Source: Casp-actino8 sp044355095 (GTDB taxonomy: Bacteria > Actinomycetota > Acidimicrobiia > Acidimicrobiales > Ilumatobacteraceae). From it: 6,146 nt of DNA. The position numbers and the translations under genes were made by a program. The stretch is from assembly GCA_044355095.1 (NCBI GenBank), contig JBIKYT010000096.1:1-6146 (forward strand), written 5' to 3'. Below, piece after piece: positions 1-5,702 of this stretch; within the stretch, counting starts at the first letter, position 1, and each line of letters begins with the position of its first letter. Under the pieces are notes generated by a model. It had not been told where the DNA came from, did not search any database, and saw only the letters and a list, made by a program, of their open reading frames with translations.

Positions 1-1009
1 TTTCGATGGGGCGCTTGTTCGGATCGTCAAGTTGAACCTTGAAGTATTCACCGTGCTTGCGAGTTCCCTTACCGAAGAATTCGTCAAGCTTGGCGAGTTC
101 TTCACCGAGCTTGCGATCGATCTTGTAACGACCGACGCGTGACAAGTCGTAACGCTTCGAATCGAAGAATGCATTCTTGAAGTACGCGCGAGCTGATTCA
201 AGTGACGGCGGCTCACCGGGGCGAGCACGCTTGTAAATTTCAACGAGAGCTTCGTCTTGGGTAGCCGCGATGTCGCGTTCTTTTTCCCACTGATCAGCGA
301 GCAACGGTGTGACACCGTCTTGCTCTTTGAAGTGCTCAACAAACTTGTCAATGAAGCCGGGAAAGTTGGCTTCGTCGTAACCAATGGCACGCAACAACGT
401 GAAGATGCCCATACGGCGCTTACGTGCGACGCGGGTACCAGCAGTGACGTACTTGCCAGGCTTATGCTCGACGTCGAACTCGAGCCATTCACCACGCTGT
501 GGGTGAACTGTGCCCTTCACCAATTGGTGCTTCGCCAAGTTACGCAGACGGTAACGCTCACCAGCTTCGAAGATGACGCCAGGGCTACGAACGAGCTGCG
601 ACACCACGACGCGCTCAGTTCCGTTCACGATGAAGGTTCCCTTTTCGGTCATCATCGGGAAGTCACCCATGAACACGACTTGTTCCTCAATCTGTCTGGC
701 ATGCCCATTGGTGAAGATCGCACGCACGAACACTGATGTTGCGTAGGTCTTCCCCTTCTCGCGACACTCGGCCTCGGTGAAATTCGGTGCGGGGCGCAGG
801 TCATCGTCGTTTGGGTCGAACTCGAGTTCAATCTGCATCTCGCCAGAATTGTCAAAAATCGGCGAGATATCAGAGAATGTCTCGGCAAGTCCGTCCTTCA
901 CGAACCACTCAAACGAATCGCGCTGAATATCGATCAGATTGGGAAGCTCGAGTTGTTCAACACGGTTGGCAAACGAATACCGAGTTCGTTCAATTCCATC
1001 CTCAACCAC
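1..1009 (-). CDS. rpoB: RNA polymerase beta subunit, N-terminal part (cut by window edge)
   Basis: Catalytic beta subunit of DNA-dependent RNA polymerase. I translated the minus strand codon by codon: one open frame of 336 codons runs from the GTG at 1009 to the window edge, with no stop. Residues 113-118 (FMGDFP), 121-133 (TEKGTFIVNGTER) and 137-145 (SQLVRSPGV) are the highly conserved RpoB protrusion/lobe signatures. Further on, VEIYKRARPGEPPSLESARA and RYDLSRVGRYK are the usual lobe-domain motifs. The rifampicin-resistance region and active site lie outside the window. The start is set by an in-frame TGA directly before the GTG and by GGAAAGGA eight bases upstream. The long plus-strand ORF inside (257-736) is only its antisense. 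Unusually, no rplJ/rplL lies within the 5 kb upstream. The identification is certain; the lineage call (Acidimicrobiia-like) is inference. Confidence 0.98.
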   Translation of the reverse strand, partial: MVEDGIERTRYSFANRVEQLELPNLIDIQRDSFEWFVKDGLAETFSDISPIFDNSGEMQIELEFDPNDDDLRPAPNFTEAECREKGKTYATSVFVRAIFTNGHARQIEEQVVFMGDFPMMTEKGTFIVNGTERVVVSQLVRSPGVIFEAGERYRLRNLAKHQLVKGTVHPQRGEWLEFDVEHKPGKYVTAGTRVARKRRMGIFTLLRAIGYDEANFPGFIDKFVEHFKEQDGVTPLLADQWEKERDIAATQDEALVEIYKRARPGEPPSLESARAYFKNAFFDSKRYDLSRVGRYKIDRKLGEELAKLDEFFGKGTRKHGEYFKVQLDDPNKRPIE

Positions 1010-1231
1010 TCAACATATCCTTTCCGATTTTCACTTAAAAATACACTTATAACTCTATGTCATTTTGTTAAATGAGAATACTTCCTTTGATTCAAGTCAA
1101 TAATTAGCTTCCGCCGCCTGGACACCAAGTTGGCGACGTTTAGTGAAGAGTAAGCACTGCATCCACGATCAGGTATTTCTGGAAATCACAGTTCCCTAGT
1201 CTTCCGTTAACACTAGATCCCCCAGAGCTAA
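1010..1231 (-). promoter_or_regulatory. rpoB leader and probable promoter region, no gene seen
   Basis: No coding frame is convincing here on either strand. The part next to rpoB (about 1020-1105) is clearly A+T-rich compared with the rest of the window, as expected of a promoter region. On the minus strand a TTGACT (1095-1100) fits a -35 box, but the hexamer 17 bases downstream (TCTCAT, 1072-1077) is a poor -10. Another -10-like TATAAG lies nearer the gene (about 1046-1051) without a good -35. A short inverted repeat CTAGT/ACTAG surrounds GTTAAC near 1196-1216. I conclude that rpoB probably has its own promoter here, but I cannot fix the exact site. Confidence 0.35.
1018..1025 (-). promoter_or_regulatory. 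Shine-Dalgarno site of rpoB
   Basis: On the minus strand GGAAAGGA lies eight bases before the GTG at 1009. It decides the start, because the frame is closed by TGA immediately upstream (1010-1012) and the nearby ATG at 1016 is out of frame. Confidence 0.8.
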
Positions 1232-1408
1232 GGCAACTCAATATCCACACCAGTATCCAACTCATCAAACATGAACTTCTCGGGCGGCCAAACCATCCCC
1301 AACGCTGTTATCGCACCAGTATTTGCAAACGGCTACATCTGCTTCAGCGTCAACTGAAACACCGACCCCCTAGTCGACGCAGCCGGATACTTCCCCGGCA
1401 ACCCGTAG
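1232..1408 (+). pseudogene. decayed fragment of a secreted repeat-protein gene
   Basis: In the frame of the ATG at 1271 the translation reads ...STPVSNSSNMNFSGGQTIP, then NAVIAPVFANGYICFSVN, then TGA (1355-1357). The same frame continues NTDPLVDAAGYFPGNP and ends at TAG (1406-1408). A TAA (1229-1231) closes it upstream. From memory, this resembles the tandem unit of very large extracellular proteins of Acidimicrobiia and relatives, with the pattern SNLNF..GQTIPNAVIAPV...G.ICFY.N..T.L..DV.GYFP. The similarity continues across the internal stop, so this looks like one unit of such a protein with the rest deleted, not a small gene. No signal peptide or RBS is visible. The family's function is not known to me beyond likely surface location. 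Confidence 0.6.
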
Positions 1409-1443
1409 GCACTTTCTCTTGAGGCTTCAAGCCCAACGGCCAA

Positions 1444-1650
1444 CCGCCTCCTTTGAAAGGAAGTGGCTGAATCACGCGTTCCAAAAAATGGCGTTTCGCG
1501 TTCCAAACATTTACTGAAACCCCTACCAATACCCCATCAACATTGGGGTTGGGAATTACGCACCAGCCTCACGAAGGCGGGGGATGGTGCGAAATGTGGT
1601 GCGAAATTCGCCGACACACCTTGCGTCATCTATGTAGAGGTTACTAGCGC
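1444..1650 (+). repeat. dispersed ~200-bp repeat, copy A (full length)
   Basis: This is one of four same-orientation copies in the window. It begins with a hairpin (1444-1466) with arms CCGC/GTGG and TCCTTT/AAAGGA. Two GCGTTCCAAA motifs follow, then a hairpin with arms ACCCCA (1531-1536) and TGGGGT (1544-1549). The core 1552-1645 matches copies B and D almost exactly; the only differences in A are one extra G in the G-run at 1579-1583 and a G at the third base of TATG (B and D have TATA). In the core, CGCACCA (1559-1565) can pair with TGGTGCG at 1585-1591 or with a second TGGTGCG at 1597-1603, and GCGAA/TTCGC (1601-1611) forms a further palindrome. The extra G shifts any reading frame, so coding is unlikely. 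It lies between the pseudogene and the 3' end of the methyltransferase gene. Confidence 0.9.
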
Positions 1651-1724
1651 CGTCTAGACACGGAAAGAAAGAGCGAAAAGTTCCGGCAAACACCACACGT
1701 GAAACGGGACAAGCGTACTCATCG

Positions 1725-2339
1725 TCAATTCTTCAGGGCGATGACCTGGACAACAGCTCCCATGCCCGTATGCCCTGGGCCTTCAACGATTTCGCGAGCG
1801 ATCTCTTGTGAGTGAATGATTTCAAACGGCGCCAGTTCTCTCTGCAAGTCAGCGGCAGTCATCATCATTTCTGCGTTGCCCGGCCCGCCCGTTCCACGTC
1901 CAATTTGATCCGGCGTGTACGCCTCAAGAATGAAAATACCGCCCGGAGAAAGAGCATCAATGAGGCGCTTATGAAGATCTCGTCGAACTGTTTTTGGCAT
2001 GTGAGCAAAGATCGACATCACTCCAGACCAACGTTCAATGCCGAGGTCAAAATCCATGATGTCTGCAACCTGCATATCTACTGCAACGTTTCGCGATTCA
2101 GCAAGTGCTCGACTTTTCGCTACACCAGCCTCTGAGATATCGACAGCCGTTACCTCCCAACCTTGCTCAGCTAGGTACACCGAATTTCGACCTTCCCCAT
2201 CAGCCACACACAGAACACGCCCTTTAGGCATCAGATGTGCATTCTGCTTCAGAAAGTCGTTCGGAGTAACCCCATAGACATATTCCTCGTTGCTATATCG
2301 CTGATTCCACATCTCACGAGCCGTGACTTCACCAGACAT
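1725..2339 (-). CDS. class I SAM-dependent methyltransferase (TehB-like/Methyltransf_25 type)
   Basis: Predicted cytosolic methyltransferase of 204 aa, a usual length for these stand-alone small-molecule enzymes. The Rossmann SAM-binding motif I is residues 42-52 (VLCVADGEGRN), the acidic residue ending beta-2 is D67 in TAVDIS, and LSPGGIFILEAY near residue 134 is the typical post-motif strand. The C-terminus (REIVEGPGHTG..AVVQVIA) matches the family in which an EG..H.G segment precedes the last strand. Related proteins are often labelled tellurite-resistance TehB or thiopurine methyltransferase-like, but the substrate cannot be read from sequence. The ATG start has GGAG five bases upstream (within 2341-2350). 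The gene is divergent from dps and shares the palindrome at 2368-2383, so the two may be co-regulated. Its 3' end faces repeat A, 74 bases away. Confidence 0.9.
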   Translation of the reverse strand: MSGEVTAREMWNQRYSNEEYVYGVTPNDFLKQNAHLMPKGRVLCVADGEGRNSVYLAEQGWEVTAVDISEAGVAKSRALAESRNVAVDMQVADIMDFDLGIERWSGVMSIFAHMPKTVRRDLHKRLIDALSPGGIFILEAYTPDQIGRGTGGPGNAEMMMTAADLQRELAPFEIIHSQEIAREIVEGPGHTGMGAVVQVIALKN

Positions 2340-2355
2340 ACCTTCTCCTCAATCT

Positions 2356-2388
2356 TTGTCACCAATGATACCCCGTAGGGTATATACT
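2356..2388 (+). promoter_or_regulatory. probable promoter of the small ORF and dps
   Basis: TATACT (2383-2388) is a good -10 hexamer. TTGTCA (2356-2361) is the only -35-like hexamer upstream, but it is 21 bases from it (19 bases from the overlapping TATATA at 2381). A start about seven bases after the -10 would fall at 2394-2396, on or next to the ATG at 2396. The overlong spacer holds the palindrome at 2368-2383, so a bound regulator would block or remodel this promoter. The element is a pattern match only. Confidence 0.45.
2368..2383. promoter_or_regulatory. CsoR/RcnR-family-like operator palindrome
   Basis: ATACCC-CGTA-GGGTAT is a perfect 6+6 inverted repeat around four bases. It closely resembles operators of the CsoR family (copper-sensing CsoR or persulfide-sensing CstR), whose G/C tracts are flanked by AT-rich TA..TA ends. 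It lies between the divergent methyltransferase and dps genes: its edge is 28 bases before the methyltransferase start and it overlaps the plus-strand -10 region. No csoR gene is in the window, so the regulator would act from elsewhere. MerR-type operators also sit in long promoter spacers but usually have wider dyads. Confidence 0.5.
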
Positions 2389-2395
2389 AACGAAC

Positions 2396-2488
2396 ATGGA
2401 CAAAAGCTTGGAGTCGAAGGTTCGCCTCACGGTCCTCAACATCAAATTTCATAACCCGCATGCCCTAGCTAAAGGAAAAACAACATGA
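2396..2488 (+). CDS. possible 30-aa leaderless leader peptide overlapping dps
   Basis: An ORF of 30 codons starts at ATG 2396 (MDKSLESKVRLTVLNIK...) and ends with TGA at 2486-2488. The TGA overlaps the dps start in an ATGA arrangement (2485-2488). No Shine-Dalgarno precedes the ATG, but the -10 box at 2383-2388 places the transcript start at about 2394-2396. The mRNA could therefore be leaderless, which is common in actinobacteria. The product is basic with no recognised domain. Translation would couple it to dps, although dps also has its own AAAGGA site. It could equally be chance, since a 30-codon ORF is short. Confidence 0.35.
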   Translation: MDKSLESKVRLTVLNIKFHNPHALAKGKTT

Positions 2489-2952
2489 CCGCCAATTTAG
2501 GTATCGAAGAAAATGCCCGTCTCGCAATTGCGGAAGGGTTATCACATCTACTTGCAGACACTTACACGCTGTATCTGAAGACACACAAGTTTCATTGGAA
2601 TGTGACAGGGCCAATGTTTCAGACATTGCATCTGATGTTTGAAACCCAATACACCGAGCTTGCACTTGCTGTTGACCTCATCGCAGAACGAATCCGCGCT
2701 CTTGATGTTCTCGCCCCCGGCAGTTACTCAGAATTCGCACAACTCTCATCCATTGAAGAAGACACCGGTACGCCCAATGCCCAAGAGATGATTCAAAAAC
2801 TGGTGGAAGGGCAAGAATCAGTTGTTCGCACGGCACGCTCTCTGTACCCCGTGGTGAACGCTGCTTCAGATGAGCCCACCGCTGACCTCCTCACCCAACG
2901 CCTTCAGATCCATGAAAAGAATGCTTGGATGCTCCGTAGTTTGCTTGCATAA
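2485..2952 (+). CDS. dps: Dps family ferritin-like DNA protection protein
   Basis: Dps proteins form 12-subunit shells that oxidise Fe(II), preferably with hydrogen peroxide, and store the iron; many also coat DNA in starvation. The 155-aa product has the usual length. The intersubunit ferroxidase ligands are all present with the canonical spacing: H37 (in KFHWNVTG), H49 (in LHLMFE), D64 and E68 (in VDLIAERI). E53 follows H49 as in most relatives. There is no long lysine-rich N-terminal tail, so DNA binding through such a tail is not supported. The ATG has AAAGGA (2471-2476) eight bases upstream and overlaps the TGA of the small upstream ORF. The gene is divergent from the methyltransferase across a CsoR-like palindrome, which suggests metal- or sulfide-linked control (inference). 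Repeat B begins 15 bases after the TAA. Confidence 0.97.
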   Translation: MTANLGIEENARLAIAEGLSHLLADTYTLYLKTHKFHWNVTGPMFQTLHLMFETQYTELALAVDLIAERIRALDVLAPGSYSEFAQLSSIEEDTGTPNAQEMIQKLVEGQESVVRTARSLYPVVNAASDEPTADLLTQRLQIHEKNAWMLRSLLA

Positions 2953-2967
2953 ACCGACGACATTGAT

Positions 2968-3147
2968 GGCGTTCCAAAGAACGACACATCGCGTTCCAAA
3001 CATTTACTGAAACCCCTGCGACTACCCCATCACTATTGGGGTTTGGAATTACGCACCAGCCTCACGAAGGCGGGGATGGTGCGAAATGTGGTGCGAAATT
3101 CGCCGACACACCTTGCGTCATCTATATAGAGGTTACTGGAGTGCGCT
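2968..3147 (+). repeat. dispersed repeat, copy B (lacks the 5' hairpin)
   Basis: It begins at GGCGTTCCAAA, lacks the TCCTTT/AAAGGA hairpin seen in A and C, and has a diverged stretch between the two GCGTTCCAAA motifs. The hairpin ACCCCA (3024-3029)/TGGGGT (3037-3042) is kept with a changed loop. The core 3045-3137 differs from copy D at one base and from copy A at two positions. CGCACCA (3052-3058) pairs with TGGTGCG (3077-3083). Identity with D extends through GGAGTGCGCT to 3147, which defines the right end. It lies directly after dps. Confidence 0.9.
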
Positions 3148-3592
3148 CAGAGTGGAAACAATGCGCGGAAATCGTTGTGATGCTGGTGAAACACGCCCGC
3201 AACTAGTTCTTGGCCATATAGAAGCCACGGCACTTGGATTACGAGCGTGGTTTGGGGTTTCGGTCGGGTGGTTTCCATTCGCCGAAGTAGCGAGACACGT
3301 CTCCCCCAGTTCGATAATGCCACGCCAAAAGAGCGGTGATGCCCTGATGCGTTTGGTAGCCGCGTAGTTGTAGTTCGCGTCGCTCTAATCCCAATGCACG
3401 CACGCGCCTATGGTCCTATCTTCGATGTACGCTCAAACGACATCGGCAGCCGTTAAGAGTTTTACTTCCAAATTTCAGTGTGTCTAATTTGGTCTCCTTT
3501 CATTCAACGAACTGTTAAAGTCCTCGTTGTCCATTAAGAGGATCCGAGGGGCCTGGCCCGTTGACGATCCGCCAACCACCCAATAGGGAAAG
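3148..3592. other. gene-poor stretch with a possible coding remnant
   Basis: No convincing gene is seen. A plus-strand ORF (3086-3367) begins inside repeat B and is unlikely to be real. On the minus strand a short open frame from GTG 3403 to TAA 3239-3241 (54 codons) contains ERRELQLRGYQTHQGITALL and SRYFGEWKPPDRNPKPRS. Its amino-acid composition is plausible for protein, but it has no recognised family and a stop just upstream of the start (3416-3418). It may be the tail of a decayed gene. The segment 3421-3592 should hold the promoter of the gene that follows, but no strong -35/-10 pair stands out. Confidence 0.3.
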
Positions 3593-3622
3593 GTGGCAAC
3601 GCTGGGTTCGATGGAGGACATC

Positions 3623-4093
3623 ATGCAAGGCACAGGAAATACAACCGATGGCTCGAAGTCGGGCAACGTCCCGCTCAAACTCCCAACTGACGTTCGTTGG
3701 GGCTTCACCCGCGAAGGGCTGTATGCGTATCGTCATTATCAACACTGGATACCAATCACCAAGCAACTACACGTGCCATTTATGAATAACAATTGGCCCG
3801 GCTTGTCTTGGAATGAGGCTGCGGCCCTGCTTCGCGAAGCTGGTGTTTGGATCAAAGATTCCACACACTTCTCTGGCAGCGATGTCCGGCCTGACATCAA
3901 GGAGTTTCACATCCTTCACGATGGCACAACTCGGATTGTGTCCTTCGCAAAAAACGAAGCACTCCCAACGGCGACACCGTCTCGTTGGCTAGGCGGAGGA
4001 TGCAACGAGAAAATCACCGCCGAAATGCTAGAGACACCCGAGAGCATTAAAACTCTCAGTGAAAAACTCGTCGCCAAAATTTTTCCAAATTAG
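3623..4093 (+). CDS. uncharacterised protein, 156 aa
   Basis: I do not recognise this protein. I place the start at ATG 3623 because GGAGG (3613-3617) lies five bases upstream. In-frame alternatives are GTG 3593 (166 aa, with a close AGGGAAAG) and ATG 3611. The product is soluble-looking, with no signal peptide or membrane segment. It has six tryptophans, an aromatic-rich N-terminal half (DVRWGFTREGLYAYRHYQHW, then PITKQLHVPFMNNNWPGLSW), a helix WNEAAALLREAGVWI, a central KEFHILHDGTTRIVSF strand pair and a charged C-terminal helix. The long frame, good RBS and codon-like composition support a real gene. It stands alone between repeats B and C, transcribed away from B, with a hairpin 22 bases after its stop. 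No function is proposed. Confidence 0.72.
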   Translation: MQGTGNTTDGSKSGNVPLKLPTDVRWGFTREGLYAYRHYQHWIPITKQLHVPFMNNNWPGLSWNEAAALLREAGVWIKDSTHFSGSDVRPDIKEFHILHDGTTRIVSFAKNEALPTATPSRWLGGGCNEKITAEMLETPESIKTLSEKLVAKIFPN

Positions 4094-4114
4094 AGATCTG
4101 TCCTAACTGTGACC

Positions 4115-4131
4115 GCCTCCCTATTAGAGGC
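4115..4131 (+). terminator. weak terminator-like hairpin after the uncharacterised gene
   Basis: GCCTC (4115-4119) and GAGGC (4127-4131) form a 5-bp stem with a 7-base loop, 22 bases after the TAG at 4091-4093. The T-rich tail is poor (TTTCATTT from about 4137). The left arm belongs to GACCGCCTCC (4111-4120), which is repeated exactly at 4145-4154 where repeat C begins, so the hairpin may be repeat debris and not a terminator. Confidence 0.3.
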
Positions 4132-4146
4132 CTGGCTTTCATTTGA

Positions 4147-4246
4147 CCGCCTCCTTTGAAAGGAAGCGGCTAACACGCTTTATAAATTCGCGTTCCATAC
4201 GTTTACAGAAACCCCTGCTACTACCCCATCAGGGTTGTAACGAATT
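4147..4246 (+). repeat. dispersed repeat, copy C (truncated and diverged)
   Basis: It starts with the best version of the 5' hairpin (4147-4169), arms CCGC/GCGG and TCCTTT/AAAGGA around a single G. It then follows the consensus through GCGTTCCA.ACGTTTAC and GAAACCCCTGC.ACTACCCCATCA. Similarity stops inside the loop of the second hairpin (about 4231), and the conserved 93-bp core is missing; only a weak trace (GAATTCAC) may remain. It lies between the ends of two convergent genes, the uncharacterised gene and the ATPase. Confidence 0.8.
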
Positions 4247-4287
4247 CACATGGTAATCGCGGACGCCTCAACGAGTAACGCGAATAT

Positions 4288-5538
4288 CTATGGCTTGAGT
4301 GTTCCGATGGGAAGAACGAACACGCCATCGGCGCGCACATACGCGTACCCAGTAGCCGTAACGACAGCCAGAAATGCGGGTTCACCGCAGTGCGCGGTGT
4401 CTATTTTTTTAGCAAACTTGAGAAGAGTCTTTGCGGCATCGTCTATCTGCTTGGCGCCGAGTTTGACCTCAATGGCGGCCCAACTCGAATCTTCCATTTC
4501 AATAATTACGTCAACCTCGAGGTCGTCGCTATCGCGGTAGTGCGAAAGACGACCGCCAGTGTCTTGCATGTAAACCCGCAAATCCCTGGTGACAAGACTC
4601 TCAAACAACAAACCGAAGAAATTAAGATCCTTCAGCAACTTGGCTGGCGATGCGTTCAGAGCAGCGACGGCCAGACACGGGTCGACAAAGTGGCGAGTAG
4701 CAGTCGCCCTCAGCGATGCCCGGGATCGTAACGCTGGCGCCCATGCAGGTAAATCTTCGATGATCATCAGTCGCTCAAGTGATGTGAGGTATTCGCCAAC
4801 AGTTTCACGCCCAACCGTGGTGTCAGTTCCACCGACATCAGCAGCAATAGTTGAGTTTGCGGCTTGAGTTGCGACATTGCGTGCGAACGACTGGAGGACA
4901 CGTTTGACCTTTAACGGGTCACGATGAACTCCATCTACTCGCCGGATATCGGTTCGTGCAATTTCATCCAGATAAGAGCGCATCGCTCTTTGGGCTTCAT
5001 CAGGTGGCAATCCTGCAAAGGCAGGCCAACCCCCGATGCAAACACGATCAATGACTTGGCTGATTGTTAGCCCCGCGTCAGTTGCGCTCGGTACGCCGCC
5101 AGCAAACAGCGTTGATATTGAGACATCTCCAGTGCTATGACCGGTCTCATACAAGGTCATTGGACGAATCCTCATCCGTGAGAAACGTCCTGCTCCTGTA
5201 TGGCGAGCGACATCGTCTGCTGGAACGGCCGAACCCGTGAGTATGAATTGGCCGGGCAACTGGCGTCGGTCAATTTCGCGTCTGATGTGGTTCCATAGAT
5301 CCGGTTCCATTTGCCACTCATCAATGAGGCGCGGAGTGGAACCTTTGAGCAATAAAGTTGGGTCAATTTTTGCTAACTGAAGTGCGCCGGAGTCAATGTC
5401 GAGAAAGACGTTGCTAGCAGAGAATTGTCCAGCGGACCACGTCTTTCCGACGGCCTTTGGCCCCTCCAAAACGACGGCACCAGTGGCTTTGAGTAGACGG
5501 GTCAGTTCATCGTCGACAATCCGGCTCTGATATTTCAC
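4288..5538 (-). CDS. AAA_14/DUF4143 family ATPase
   Basis: Predicted ATP-binding protein of 416 aa, the usual size for the AAA_14 plus DUF4143 architecture, which is widespread in bacteria and archaea but of unknown role. Residues 26-33 (GPKAVGKT) are Walker A. LIDEWQ (D73, E74) is Walker B. FILTGSA (98-104) is the sensor strand, and HTGAGRFSRMRIRPM (from 113) carries the family's conserved arginine region. The C-terminal part has a PD-(D/E)xK nuclease-like pattern, D343 in EVDVII followed by E357 and K359 in AIEVKLG, so a DNA-related activity is possible but not shown. The start is GTG 5538 with GGAGG (5545-5549) six bases upstream. Three direct repeats with a 23-bp period lie upstream (5597-5658). 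Motifs are intact, so the gene looks functional. It lies alone between repeats C and D. Confidence 0.92.
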   Translation of the reverse strand: MKYQSRIVDDELTRLLKATGAVVLEGPKAVGKTWSAGQFSASNVFLDIDSGALQLAKIDPTLLLKGSTPRLIDEWQMEPDLWNHIRREIDRRQLPGQFILTGSAVPADDVARHTGAGRFSRMRIRPMTLYETGHSTGDVSISTLFAGGVPSATDAGLTISQVIDRVCIGGWPAFAGLPPDEAQRAMRSYLDEIARTDIRRVDGVHRDPLKVKRVLQSFARNVATQAANSTIAADVGGTDTTVGRETVGEYLTSLERLMIIEDLPAWAPALRSRASLRATATRHFVDPCLAVAALNASPAKLLKDLNFFGLLFESLVTRDLRVYMQDTGGRLSHYRDSDDLEVDVIIEMEDSSWAAIEVKLGAKQIDDAAKTLLKFAKKIDTAHCGEPAFLAVVTATGYAYVRADGVFVLPIGTLKP

Positions 5539-5596
5539 TTGGACCCTCCCTATTGACTGCGCTCGTCATACATGCTTTTGCTTAATCTACGATGAG

Positions 5597-5658
5597 TATA
5601 CCGCAGTTTGTGGTCAGATTATACCGCAGTTTATGGTCCTTCTATACCGCAGTTTATG
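5597..5658. repeat. three direct repeats with exact 23-bp period upstream of the ATPase gene
   Basis: TATACCGCAGTTTgTGGTC (5597-5615), TATACCGCAGTTTATGGTC (5620-5638) and TATACCGCAGTTTATG (5643-5658) start exactly 23 bases apart. The linkers between them are unrelated and only 4 bases long. The array is 59 bases before the ATPase GTG. Read in the gene's direction each unit ends in GCGGTATA, so -10-like hexamers occur in it, TATAAT (5618-5623) and TATACT (5595-5600), without good -35 boxes. The array looks like stacked binding sites on about the same DNA face (two helical turns), either for a regulator of the ATPase gene or for the ATPase itself. Iterons of a replication origin are less likely without a rep gene. 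Confidence 0.85.
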
Positions 5659-5702
5659 AGATTTTATCTCCACCCCGTCTGCCCTGGACTCCACCTCTTT
5701 CT

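Noticed and set aside
257..736. 159-codon plus-strand ORF and a 78-codon minus-strand ORF (652-888) inside the rpoB region
   Set aside because: The minus-strand rpoB frame is open and conserved through the whole stretch; these are out-of-frame or antisense shadows.
1463..1657. Small ORF in repeat A, with a related one in repeat D (5720-5902) giving a shared GDGAKCGAKFADTPCV stretch
   Set aside because: An extra G in copy A changes frame relative to copies B and D, so the shared peptide starts in different frames; the conservation is of nucleotide sequence and hairpins, not of a protein.
1812..2277. Plus-strand ORFs opposite the first methyltransferase gene
   Set aside because: Antisense shadows of a frame with clear SAM-binding motifs.
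3086..3367. 93-codon plus-strand ORF starting in repeat B
   Set aside because: It begins inside the non-coding repeat, has no RBS and no recognisable protein pattern.
4250..4867. Plus-strand ORFs opposite the ATPase gene (4250-4540, 4390-4731, 4589-4867)
   Set aside because: They are antisense to a conserved ATPase frame with intact motifs and have no independent support.
5597..5658. CRISPR array
   Set aside because: Three units with 4-base linkers are direct repeats without spacers, and no cas gene is nearby.
5597..5658. Plasmid replication origin (iterons)
   Set aside because: No replication initiator gene or AT-rich unwinding region is visible, and the window is chromosomal as it contains rpoB.
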